Below, one piece after another: positions 31,767-42,185 of a DNA stretch of 64,000 bases. The translations under genes were made by a program, and so were the position numbers. How positions within the stretch are numbered: position 1 is the first letter of the stretch; every line of letters starts with the position of its first letter. A model generated the notes under the pieces. The model saw only the letters and a list, made by a program, of their open reading frames with translations. It did not search any database and was not told where the DNA came from. Source of the stretch: Tetragonia tetragonoides (taxonomy: Eukaryota; Streptophyta; Magnoliopsida; Caryophyllales; Aizoaceae); assembly GCA_038025085.1 (NCBI GenBank), contig CM076146.1, positions 16,466,001-16,530,000 of the forward strand. Reading direction: 5' to 3'.

Positions 31767-34037
31767 GGAAAATACGATTAAAATAATCCGAAATTTTGAG
31801 CAGTTCGACAATAATAATTCCAAGTTGCAAGTTCTATAAACATAATCCCAAGTTATAACTTTTCTCACAAAAATGAACTCGTCCCTAACACCATCATGTT
31901 CCGTCAAAACTCCGTCATAATTAGTACTAATTATCAATTATTTATCGCTAAGTATTATATTATTAATGTTTGTTAATACTTAACAATGATAAAATTAGGA
32001 AAAGAAAAAACAAAATTAGACATAATCTTCATCAACAATCAATTTAGAGAACTTTTGCGTTGGAGTATTCATTATCAATCCATCAACGAGCTGAATCTCT
32101 GCAATGGAGTATTCATCATCATTATAATCATCACCATCATCATCATCATCAATCAATCAATCAAACAAATTATTCAATTAAATAAACATCAAAATCAAAT
32201 CCATTTAGAATTTGAGATTTGAATTGTTGAGTAACCATAGGATGTACCGATGAATTATAGGTGTAATTCATTATAGCAAATCTCACGAGAAACAAAACAA
32301 GCATCAGAGTTGCATCTTCTTCTTGAATTGAGGTGAGAGAGAGAAATAAGGGGTAATGGATGGTGGTAATGGGTAGACCTAGTAAACGGGTTATTTGGGT
32401 CGGGTTCGGATCGGGTCCTTTCAGATCGGTTTGATTCGGGTTATCTCTATTTTCAGTTCGGGTTCGTATCGGGTCGGGTATATTTGGGCTCGGGTTGATT
32501 CAGTTTATGTTGTTTTCGGTTCGGTTGCGGGTCGGGTCTGATCAATCCGGTTTGGGCCATATCGGTTCGGGTGGAGTTGGGTTATCACGCACTGTACCCG
32601 GTTCGGGTTCGGGTCGGTTCAGTCCGGGTATATTTGGGTTCGGGTCATGTTGTTTTGGGTCAGATATGGGTTGGACAGATTTCAGTCACAATTTTTTTCA
32701 AGTCCGATTTTAGTACTTTTTTCCTCGATTGCATCACTACATTTTGAGTTGTTCTACAAGTCAAGTCAACATCAGAATGATTGCCCGTCATTTTAGTCAA
32801 TATCTCATCACAATGTTGTGAGTCACATGTTTCAAAGTGGAAAATTAAATTGGGACGGAGCGAGGGAGTAATATTTTGGAGTGACTGCAATTTTTATAGG
32901 AGTAAGTATAACGGAATTAAGGAGATGTAATCAATTGCGTTGCAATTTTTGTAAGAGTAACTATTATAGAGCCACAAATTTATAAATTGATTATGTAAAT
33001 AGATATTTTAATAGGTGAGTGTAATCACATTGTTTTAAAAGATTTTAATTTTACTATTATTTAAACACTAACAAATAAATAAAAATAATTAAATAAAATA
33101 AAATAATAAAATAAAATAAATATATATTATCAGTTTCAGTTCAGATTCGGGTTCGGGTTGGTTTGGGTCATCAATTTCGGGTTGTGTTCGGTTCGAGTCC
33201 ATTCGGGTTATTCGGATTGGGTTGGTTTCGCTTTGGATCAGATTCGGGTACGGGTCATATCGGGTCTGCTAATTTCAGGTCGATTCGGTTTGAATCTGGT
33301 TATTTCGGATTTTCGGTTTAATTTCGGGTCTTGCTATTCGGGTTGAATCGGATCACGGTCGGATTATTCGATTCGGATTATCGGGTCCGGGTCAGTATTG
33401 TCAGGTTTAGTAATGGGGATAAGAGAGAAATGATGAGTTGCATCTTCTTCTAATGTCGATTGAAGGCCAAAGGCCTGGGAAGGAACAATCAATCTCAGCT
33501 TCGCCACCATGACCACGACCACCAGGTTCGCGGCCATCAAACCCAACCACCACCCCCTTCTCGCTTACCCCACCCAACCACTACCACGACCAAACCACCC
33601 CATCAACCCATTGTAACCACCACCATCAATTGCTTGGGAGTTTAAGAAATAAAAAGAAGGAGAGAGAAAGAGGAAGATGGCAGTGAATATTGGGGAGGCG
33701 GGAATGAATTGGTGGTGGCGGTGGTGGTAATAGGGATAAGAAATGAGGCTATGTGGTGGTTGTGGTGGAAGGGAGAGGTGGGTGGGTAGTGGGTTGACTC
33801 CTGACGGAGGTGATCGAATGGAAGAGGATAATTTATTTATTAATATTTTTATAAGTAGTTGAGTTTACGTCATTAGTTAAATTAGAGCTAAAATGTGACG
33901 GAGTTGGATGGAGTTAGGGTCGGGTCTATTTTTGTGATAAAAGTTACAACTTGGATTATTTTTGTAGAACTAGCTTGCAACTTGGGACTATTTTTATCGG
34001 ACTGCTGAAACTTCGGATTATTTTTATCGAATTTTCC
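31767..34037. mobile_element. Mutator-like MITE with about 200-bp terminal inverted repeats, carrying a hAT element
   Basis: The left arm (31767-31925) and the complement of the right arm (33850-34037) match over almost their whole length: GGAAAATACGATTAAAATAATCC on one side and GGAAAATTCGATAAAAATAATC on the other. Both then share AGTTGCAAG and CTTTTMTCACAAAAAT. The flanks TAAATTTAA (31758-31766) and TAAATTTTG (34038-34046) look like an eroded 9-bp target duplication. Long arms and 9-bp duplication fit Mutator-like MITEs. The interior has CATCATCAT-type and CCACCAC-type simple sequence and no transposase. Confidence 0.75.
32374..33409. mobile_element. Non-autonomous hAT element with CGGGT-type repeats (1036 bp)
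   Basis: Flanked by a perfect 8-bp duplication GTAATGGG (32366-32373 and 33410-33417). Ends are the imperfect inverted repeats TAGACCTAGTAAAC and TATTGTCAGGTTTA. The left 300 and right 290 bases are filled with degenerate GGGTCGGGTT and TTCGGGTT words. The AT-rich middle has no ORF. A Stowaway-like end (GGGACGGAGCGAGGGAGTA, about 32852-32870) lies inside. Confidence 0.85.
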
Positions 34038-34191
34038 TAAATTTTGAATACTCCATCTGTGCAAAAATTCCAAACCTGTATACATTGTTATTTCACACAA
34101 ATTAAAGAAACGGTTAAATTCAATTCAGAGTCATCACCCAAAGGTACTCATCCGAGAGAGAGTGTGGAGGTCGAAAAACAAACGAAGACGA

Positions 34192-34235
34192 GAGAGATGA
34201 CAGTGGTAGATGTTGATGAGTGAAAAAGAGACAAT

Positions 34236-34321
<86 letters not shown>

Positions 34322-34380
34322 CCAACCCAAGCATCAAGGTTCCCGAAATGATAGGGAGCGAGGCAACATATGAGAGAGAT
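34192..34380 (+). repeat. Left copy of the copia flank, with long (AG)n
   Basis: Begins GAGAGATGACAGTGGTAG and ends CATATGAGAGAGAT. It contains an (AG)n run of about 77 bases at 34240-34316. The same segment follows the copia element at 37949-38089, with an (AG)n run of about 27 bases. Confidence 0.9.
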
Positions 34381-34381
34381 C

Positions 34382-34718
34382 CAGATTAATACCTAAGCTT
34401 AGTGCCTAGAAAGATCATGTAAACAATATCTAAACTTAGTGCCTAGAAAGATCTAGATTAATACCTACCTAGACACATCTAGAATAATGTCTACCTAGAA
34501 ATATCTAAAATAATAGTCTAGGATAATTATGAAGAAGACTCTAGACATAGAAAGATCTAGAGAATTGTCTACCACCCTACACCACTATAAATAGGGGTGA
34601 TGTAAAGCATTTTGTGCACCAAGCAATACAATCATCTTTCCACATCTCTCTTAGCATTCATCTCTCTTCCTCCAACATACAATTACCTAGCCTAATATCC
34701 TACATCAAAAACCTAACA
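34382..34718 (+). repeat. Copia 5' LTR (altered start)
   Basis: Matches the 3' LTR from ATCATGTAAACAATATC on, up to AAAACCTAACA. The first bases are not TGTTAGAATAATC but a rearranged CAGATTAATACCTAAGC that resembles an internal LTR stretch. TATAAATA lies at 34586-34593. Confidence 0.82.
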
Positions 34719-34719
34719 G

Positions 34720-34731
34720 TGGTATCAGAGC
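34720..34731 (+). other. Copia primer-binding site
   Basis: TGGTATCAGAGC one base after the LTR: initiator-Met tRNA complement. Confidence 0.92.
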
Positions 34732-34804
34732 TTACTAAACTCAAGACCTCCACAAACAAATTTACCCCATACCAAATTCTCCCTTACACCACCACAAAAA
34801 TCTT

Positions 34805-35760
34805 ATGGCATCATCACCATCAACCTCAAACACTACATTTACATATGCTCAAAATAATTGGGTACCAATATTCACCGGGGAGAAATATGATTATTGGAGT
34901 ATTCAAATGAGGACCTTGCTAATGGCACAAGGCCTCTGGGATTTGGTACAAAATGGGTACCAAGCATCAAAAGATGTTACCGAATTAGCATCTTGGGATG
35001 AAAATAAAAGAAAACAATATGAAGAAGATCGAAGGCGGGACTCTGCTGCACTATCGGTCATCCATCGGGGAGTTGCAGAAACAATCTTCCCAAGAATTAT
35101 GGCTGCAACAACGGCCAAGGAGGCTTGGAGTAATCTACAAAAAGAGTTTAAGGGCTCCGATAAGGTAATTGTCATTAAACTTCAATCTCTTTGGAAGGAT
35201 TTTGATACATTATTAATGTCGGAAGGAGAAACAATTCAAGCATTCTTTACCCGTGTCTCTAATATCACTAATCAAATTCGTAGCTATGGAGACACCATTC
35301 AAGATCTAAAAATCATACAAAAAATATTAAGAAGCCTTCCGGCAAAATTTGATCATGTTGTGGCTGCAATAGAGGAGTCTAAAGATTTATCTACGCTAAC
35401 CTTAACTGAACTAATGGGTTCACTTCCATGCACATGAAGAGAGAATGCGTAGATTTGAAGATGAGCCACTAGAACAGGCTTTCCAAGCCAAATTGAAATT
35501 CTCTTATAATAGAGAAAATAAAAATCAATATAGCCACGGTAAAAATTTCCAACAAAAAGAGGAACATTAAATAACCGTGGTAGGGGGAGAGGTGATTATA
35601 GAAATCATGGGGACCGAGAAAACACAAAAGATTGCCGGTTTAAATGCAAAAAATGCAAAAGACACACCCATCTTGAAAAAGATTGTTGGTTCCGGCAAAA
35701 CGATGAGGCTAATTTCACAGAGAAAAATGACCCTTCTAATCAATTGTTTTATTCTTGTCT
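34805..35760 (+). pseudogene. Copia gag with zinc knuckle
   Basis: Starts MASSPSTSNTTFTYAQ and continues with the copia Gag block WVPIFTGEKYDYWSIQM, WDLVQNGY and EAWSNLQKEFKG. A frameshift near 35420 moves the reading; a stop lies at about 35570 and a further shift follows. The CCHC box CKKCKRHTHLEKDC is readable at about 35643-35686. Gag forms the particle and binds RNA. Confidence 0.88.
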
Positions 35761-37008
35761 AAATGCCCACCAAGAATCCTCTGATATTTGGTATTTAGAT
35801 AGTGGTTGTTCAAACCACATGACAAGCGATAAAAAAGCGTTTGTCAAATTTGATGAAGATGTTAAATCTCAAATTACTCTTGGTGATGGAAGATCTCAAG
35901 ATGTAGCAGGGAAAGGGACAATCGCCGTTAAAACTGAAAACGGCTCATCCAAAATCATTGATGATGTTTTATATGTCCCAGGCCTTGCTCAAAATCTACT
36001 AAGTGTGGGCCAGTTAGTCCAAAGAGGCTACATGGTTAAATTTGATAAGGATAAATGTATCATATATGACAAGAAAAAGGGTGAATTAGTCACAACAGTA
36101 AAAATGGCCTCAAATAAAATATTTCCATTAAGAATGCCACTAAAGCAAAAAGTTGCTTTCAATTGTACAAGTGATGATTCTACATTGTGGCATTGGAGAT
36201 TCGGGCACTTACACTACAAGAGTCTAAAACTCTTAAATCAAAAGGAAATGGTGATTGGCCTTCCCCCAATAAATGATGAAAAGAAAATATGTGAATGTTG
36301 TATTTATGGAAAAAGGCATAGATTGCCATTTCCTAAGACGTCTTGGAGGGCCAAGGCTCCATTAGAGCTTGTTCATGCAGATATTTGGGGCCCAGCCAAG
36401 AACAACTCTATTGGCGGTAGAAGATATTTTCTTCTATTTGTGGATGACTATACCCGCATGATGTGGGTATATTTCTTAAAGTATAATCAGAGGCATTCTC
36501 ATTCTTTGTCCAATTCAAGGCTCTCATGGAAAAACAAAGTGGACATCCTCTTAAAACTCTTAGAACAGATCGTGGAGGAGAATTCACAGGCACTAGATTC
36601 CTTAGCGTTTGTAAGAAGCATGGAATCAGAAGAGAATTAACCGTAAGACGCTCACCTCAACAAAATGGTGTAGCGGAAAGAAAAAATACAACAATTGCAG
36701 AAATGGCCCGCAGCATGCTACAAGCAAAGAATTTGCCCAAATACTTTTGGGCCGAAGCTGTCCATACAGCTGTTTGTATTCTAAACAGATCTCCAACAAA
36801 GGCGGTTCAGAATATGACACCCTACGAGGCTTGGTACAAAAGAAAGCCCGTAATTGAGCACCTTAGAATTTTTGGGTGCGTTGCCTATTCCCACGTTCCA
36901 AAGGAGAACCGAGAAAAAAGGATGAAAAGGGAGAAAAATGTATCTTTATTGGATACAGTGATGAATCAAAAGGATACCGCCTCTACAAGCCTGAGTCCAA
37001 GAAGTTGA
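35744..37008 (+). pseudogene. Copia protease and integrase
   Basis: Protease motif WYLDSGCSNHM is at the start. Then the GAG-pre-integrase zinc motif LWHWRFGHLHYKSL with CECCIYGK, and the integrase core LVHADIWGP (first Asp), TLRTDRGGEF (second Asp) and SPQQNGVAERKN (Glu). A frameshift near 36490 splits the core, another near 36930 ends this frame. All three catalytic residues are still readable. Confidence 0.88.
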
Positions 37009-37620
37009 TCATTTCAAGAGACGTCATATTCGATGAAGTTGCAGAATGGAGATGGACAGAACACGCTCCGCAACCAGCCATAGAAGAATATTCTCCATCT
37101 AGCTCTTCTCAGGGAGTTCGTGATCAAGGAGAAGCACCTTCATCTCCGAGGATTCCAACAGGCCCGAACTCACCAAATTCATCTCCAAGATCAAGTCTCA
37201 CAAATTCTCCTCAACCAGTGCGCCGCTCACAACGAGATCGTCACCCTCCGACTTACTTGGAAGATTATCAATGCAATCAAAAACCACGAAATTTGCATTA
37301 TTTGCCAGTGAGCCACAAAACTTCCAAGAAGCAGCAAAAGAAGATAAATGGATCGAAGCCATGACCGAGGAGATCAGAATGACACATGGGAGCTCGTAGA
37401 CAGACCCGAAGGGAAAGACATAATAGGCCTCAAATGGGTTTACAAGATCAAGCACAATGAAGATGGCTCCATCCACAAATTGAAGGCCCGGCTCATCGCG
37501 AAAGGCTACTCACAGCGACGGGGGAGCAACTCGCAGACATATTTACCAAGGCATTACCACCAAAAAAATTCATGCACTTCAGAGAACAACTTGGAGTTCA
37601 AGATTTTTCTAGATTAGGGG
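36876..37620 (+). pseudogene. Copia integrase tail joined to RT remnant; RT/RNase H deleted
   Basis: Reads the copia stretch CIFIGYSDESKGYRLYKP, a Ser/Pro-rich linker, and the RT start DTWELVDRP, GLKWVYKIKHNEDG, RLIAKGYSQ. Directly after GYSQ (about 37515), in another frame, comes the extreme C-terminus of RNase H (GEQLADIFTKALP). The YVDD active site and nearly all of RT and RNase H are gone. Confidence 0.87.
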
Positions 37621-37623
37621 GAG
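37608..37623 (+). other. Copia polypurine tract
   Basis: AGATTAGGGGGAG ends directly at the 3' LTR start TGTTAGAATAATC. Confidence 0.88.
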
Positions 37624-37948
37624 TGTTAGAATAATCTAGAAAAATCATGTAAACAATATCTAAGCTTAGTGCCTAGAAAGATCTAGATTAATACCTACCT
37701 AGACACATCTAGAATAATGTCTACCTAGAAATATCTAGAATAATAGTCTAGGATAATTATGAAGAAGACTCTAGACATAGAAAAATCTAGAGAATTGTCT
37801 ACCACCCTACACCACTATAAATAGGGGTGATGTAAATCATTTTGTGCACCAAGCAATACAATCATCTTTCCACATCTCTCTTAGCATTCATCTCTCTTCC
37901 TCCAACATACAATTACCTAGCCTAATATCCTGCATCAAAAACCTAACA
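37624..37948 (+). repeat. Copia 3' LTR (325 bp)
   Basis: Clean TGTTAG to CTAACA ends. TATAAATA at 37816-37823. This is the intact version of the element's LTR. Confidence 0.92.
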
Positions 37949-37992
37949 GAGAGATGACAGTGGTAGATGTTGATGAGTGAAAAAGAGACAAT

Positions 37993-38026
<34 letters not shown>

Positions 38027-38089
38027 TGCACCAACCCAAGCATCAAGGTTCCCGAAATGATAGGGAGCGAGGCAACATATGAGAGAGAT
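37949..38089 (+). repeat. Right copy of the copia flank
   Basis: Same sequence as 34192-34380 apart from a shorter (AG)n run at 37997-38023 and a base or two. The duplication is far longer than the 5 bp an integrase makes. Confidence 0.9.
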
Positions 38090-39354
38090 CACGAGACAGG
38101 AGATGATGAGATGGTAGCGTTCAATACTTAGGTAGAAATGATTAATGGTGGTGGATTAAGTGATTGGAATATATGGGCGTGTTCATTAGGATGAAAAACG
38201 GTAGTTGGGGGTCCATAAGGTCAACACGCGAAAATACCGTTAAGATTAATTTGAGGTAAAGGGAGTATAATTATATATCATCATAGTCTTAGCATATTCC
38301 AATTCCAAGCCCTCCTAAGCCACATACATATATAGTAACTAAAAGATATCTAAAACTCATAGAAATAAAATGCCTCCATTTATGAGAACTTATTACTTGA
38401 GACCAGACCTGTAATAGTCCATGTTTATCAAGTTTGTTTTTAGATTTTGTTTTTACATGCATATGAGTAAAGAAGATAAGTTTAATCTTAGATATCAATT
38501 GGATGGATGCTCCAATTAGACGCATCACTTAGGAAGGCCCACTAATGGTAAGGGTAGGACACAATCAAGACACATTCAAACTAGCTATATATACTAGTAC
38601 GGGGATGAGGTACTACGAACACCTTCGATCATAGAGATAATACACGCGTCTATATGTGAACCCTATGCATGGACGTTTTGGCATAATTCTACCTTTATTC
38701 AAGGTAATTAACTAATGAATTGTTCGATATCGATAGAGATCACATTATCAAGACACTGATTTCAATTACTGATCTTTAATTTTGTTTGTAGATATCATAT
38801 GATCGACTTTGTGAAGGAATGAATTATCTTTTTCAAAAATAGAATAGAATTTCTATTCCACGTTGACAATTCTAGTTGTATGTCTAATATGGCTTTAATG
38901 GACTATATCTTATACTCCGTAGTTGAATACAATACATTTTGAGATCACACTTCACTTACTTCGTTTTCATGCCCTTCATGACTCATTCGATTCATATTCA
39001 CTTAAATTTTTGCGTTTCCACTATTTTTATCATCTATATATAATTTTTTTTGCATTTTGCTTTCTCATCTCCCCTCTCTCAACCTTCCCCAACAAAACTT
39101 AAAAATAAAAAAGAAATACTTTAAATTAGAAACAGTGTTTCAAGAACTCAAAGCCCAACCACCAACCCTTGCTTTAAATTAGAAACAGTGTTTCTTGGTA
39201 CAATACAGTAAAAATAAATAAATAAATGAAAAAATTGCATGCATTAATAAGTTTACTAGCGTTGTTGACTGTATTTAGAAGTACGACTTATGAGTTATGA
39301 CTTATATGAGTCGGCACAGAAACGTTATAGCGCAAACTATGGCAAAAAAAATCA
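38090..39354. other. Intergenic DNA
   Basis: No supported gene. A 23-base word CTTTAAATTAGAAACAGTG.. is directly repeated at about 39119 and 39172. Confidence 0.5.
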
Positions 39355-39550
39355 ATAAATGGTCGGTGTGAGTTGTTCGATACTCTCATCGCTTTAATCA
39401 AGGTCGGGGGTTCGAATCTTGAAAATAGAAACATTATTTGGTTGGAGCACTTTACCCCTTTATAGACCGACTTGGTGCGAACAATTTAGTCCTGGCCCAA
39501 AGCGATCTACTTGGGTTTCATATGGGGTTGAGTTACCCCTTTCTTTCAAA
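39355..39550 (+). mobile_element. tRNA-derived SINE
   Basis: Head GGTCGGTGTGAGTTGTTCG (box A region) and GGGTTCGAATCTTG (box B at 39409-39419), about 40 bases apart. The body CCGACTTGGTGCGAAC follows, and the 3' end is ACCCCTTTC. Au/TS-like SINE layout. Confidence 0.7.
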
Positions 39551-39568
39551 AGATTATTGCATAGTTCA

Positions 39569-39654
39569 GAAGTATTGCTCCCTACTCTCATAAAGTAAGT
39601 GGAGACCACTCTAAATTCAAATTAATAATTTCCTATTTTGTAAGAGAGGGAGCA
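39569..39654. mobile_element. Possible tiny MITE
   Basis: TGCTCCCTACTCTCATAAAG on the left and TTTTGTAAGAGAGGGAGCA on the right are near-inverted repeats 40 bases apart. Stowaway-like but very short. Confidence 0.35.
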
Positions 39655-40244
39655 GTAATAGCGCAGGACTACACAATTATTTCTCCTTCTTTCCTGCCTC
39701 CTTCCCGATGGGCACGTTTATATGGCCCGATAATTGCCTATTAAAAGAAAATTTGGAAAATAAAATGCTGAACAAGATTTCACTTTCATGCAAAAATGAT
39801 TTTGGTTTGTTATTAGGTTTTTGTCTTTGTCCATGATCACAGCCACATAAAAACTGTTATTAATGCAATCCCAACCAATATTGGTCGCTTTAGTGTACAA
39901 AAAAGTATAGCTAACTATGGACCCATTCGTGACCATGACATAAACCCTTAGAATTAATTGAAGACCCGTGATGAATGGAGTCCTAATTGATTACATAATC
40001 ATGGTTTGTTACGCGTTGATCACGGTGTGGATACAAGAAATTCTTGCTTCTTTTCTTACGTTCTGCCCATCTTTCATAGTGTGCGCTTTTCAAAGTTTTG
40101 TAATGCCAACCCATGGTGAAAATAAATGAACTAGAGACGTATCTCTTTTGTCATATTAATCTTATTATCTAGATTATTTTAAATTGTTGGAGATGCTCCG
40201 TGTACTATTTTTGTAGAAGGACAATTTTTTAAGTTGAGGCCCGA

Positions 40245-40400
40245 GGCATATGGGCTAGTGGTAAAGGGCCAACCTAGAAGGGTAACATCATCGAGAGTGG
40301 AGGATCGCCAACAAAATATCCAAAGTTCGAATCCTGTCCGGTTGCTGCGTCGTACATCTCGCAGCTAGCCTCTTCGCTAAGGCACATGTCAGGATTCACA
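40245..40400 (+). mobile_element. Possible tRNA-derived SINE
   Basis: Box A TGGGCTAGTGG (40251-40261) and box B AGTTCGAATCC (40324-40334), 73 bases apart, followed by a body with CTCGCAGCTAGCC. The long spacing is unusual. Confidence 0.45.
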
Positions 40401-40469
40401 GGAGCATCCAAATGGATCATAATTCCTTTTTTAAGTTGTAAGTTGAGCTTCATAGTCCATAATCTGGAA

Positions 40470-40945
40470 TCGGGTAGGGATATAGGTTGCGGAGGTTGTT
40501 TAAGGGATCAAGCCTCGGAAATCATTGGGTTGTTGTCTGTCAATATTGGTGTGCATGACTCAAATGTTGCTGAATTACCTGCTTTATACATGCTTTCAAG
40601 CTGTTACAGTCACATCCTCAGTGGCGAAACTTGAGGATCTGTTTCGAAAGTGATTCGGTAAACGTGGTACGGTGGCTTCAAAATAAACATTTGCAGCCTT
40701 GGGTTCACTGGAACACTTTCAGGCAACTTAATACTTTTTTTGTTCGATTAGAAGACTATACTATACAACATATAGTTAGAGAAAAAACCATGATGCTAAT
40801 CAACTAGCAAAAATGGATGTAAACAGGGGAGGGGACTTGTATATTTGGATGTAAGAAGGCTCTAAGGACTCTAGGACTCGTGTAGTTTCTGTTTTGGCAA
40901 TGAGTTCCCTATTTTAATGATATTTGCTGTTCCAAAAGAAAAATA
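40470..40945 (+). pseudogene. LINE ORF2 C-terminus (RNase H-like) and 3' end
   Basis: Reads GCGGCLRDQASEIIGLLSVN and SNVAELPALYML. After a one-base shift near 40630 it reads ESDSVNVVRWLQNKHLQPW and IVREKNHDANQLAKMDVNRG. These are the plant L1 RNase H landmarks (Asp, Glu, and the RExNxxAxxLAK end). The tail TTTTAATGATATTTGCTGTTCC is LINE-like. The upstream RT is absent, so this is a 5'-truncated insertion. Confidence 0.8.
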
Positions 40946-41081
40946 ATAATTAAAGGTAGGGAAATAGATGAGGGGGATACGAGATAGTTCAAAAACATAA
41001 AATACTGAACCCAATAGGTGATTGACTCACTGTTAAACGAGTTACAACATATATATCAGGTCAAGCCTCTTGGGTAGCACC

Positions 41082-41696
41082 TGTTGGATCTGCCCTATGA
41101 ACTAATCGTTATAAGAATTAATAGTTGTATTATTGGTTAGATATTGAAAATTGATCTTTACTTAATTTGGGTAGTTGTAATGTCTTGTTAGAGACCAATT
41201 ACGATTTGTGGGCCCAAAGATTTTTGGTCTTACTTCCATTTTAAGTGAACCAGGAAGGTCGCACACTTAAGCAGTCTCGTTTTAATTAAGTGGGCTTAAT
41301 TCGGATTAGGACCATACTGCACATAACCTAACCAACCCCTAAGTCTCTCTATATATACAGAAGTATAACTAATTAGGGTTTCACGTGTGATCAATCAGTA
41401 ATCACGAATCCTAATTGAGTGCCATCAAAGTGAGGCAAGAGAGAACGGAGGTCACGGTTTGGGTCTAATACTAGCATACCGTTTCATAGATTCGAGACTA
41501 TGTGTGTGGATACCAATTGAGACACAGCGATTGACATGTTGTTCCAATTACAACCACTGTTCAGCCTACCAGCGACCAAAGGAGTGAGGTAGCAACCAGA
41601 TTTGATATTTAATTACAATATTCGCTTATTTTCTGGGTTATTTAAATTTCTGTTATGCATTTTCGTTCATGTTAGTAGTTAGAAATTCCTTCAACA
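41082..41696 (+). repeat. Probable solo LTR (copia-type, 615 bp)
   Basis: Begins TGTTGGATCTG and ends TTCCTTCAACA, with a TATATATA box at about 41350 and a transcribed-looking downstream half. There is no primer site after it and no purine tract before it. The flanks (GCACC and CCTAC) do not give a clear 5-bp duplication. Confidence 0.55.
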
Positions 41697-41824
41697 CCTA
41701 CACGAATTATTTCATGGAACACCCGAGGCCGTGCGTTAGGAGGTGCCCTTTAGCGACGCCCAAATTGAAAGGAAGTTCTGAGAGGTTGATGAGTACCTAA
41801 ACATTGGATAGATGCTCTAATAAC

Positions 41825-42185
41825 TACTCCCTCAGGTCCATAGAAATATTTATACTTTTCTTTTCGATTTGGCTCAAGAAAATCCTTACCCGTTGTTTAT
41901 GTGATATCTTTTGAGATTCATTTTCTATTTTGCCCCTCCTTACTTCTCATTCCATGTGCTCATATTCCATTAGTCACGCTCTCTCTCCTTCCTTTCCCAT
42001 AAAAATCCTATCTACCCACTCCCTAATCGTCCCCACCACAAGTACATTTCTCTCTATTAAACTCACAACATACATACAGGGAAGAAAAGAGCTCCTGTTA
42101 TCCTTGGTGTAAGAGACAGAAGCTCTTGCGGCGCATGATAAGGAGAAATTTCTATTGTGCACCGACCTCCGTTATTGCTTATTCA
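41825..42185. other. Intergenic DNA with a Stowaway-like end
   Basis: ACTCCCTCAGGTCCATAGAA at 41825 resembles a Stowaway terminus, but I found no partner end. Otherwise nothing supported. Confidence 0.35.

Larger units (their letters stand above)
34382..37948 (+). mobile_element. Deleted Ty1/copia element
   Basis: 5' LTR about 34382-34718, primer site 34720-34731, coding remnants 34805-37620, purine tract, and 3' LTR 37624-37948. The order gag, protease, integrase, RT is the copia order. Almost all of RT and RNase H is deleted, gag and integrase have frameshifts, and the 5' LTR has lost its proper start. The element cannot move by itself. Confidence 0.9.

Noticed and set aside
34134..34337. 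Leu/Ser repeat ORFs on the minus strand
   Set aside because: Translation of the (AG)n microsatellite; no start context or homology.
41930..42112. Short Ser/Thr-rich ORFs before the LINE
   Set aside because: Low complexity and on both strands; no support as a gene.
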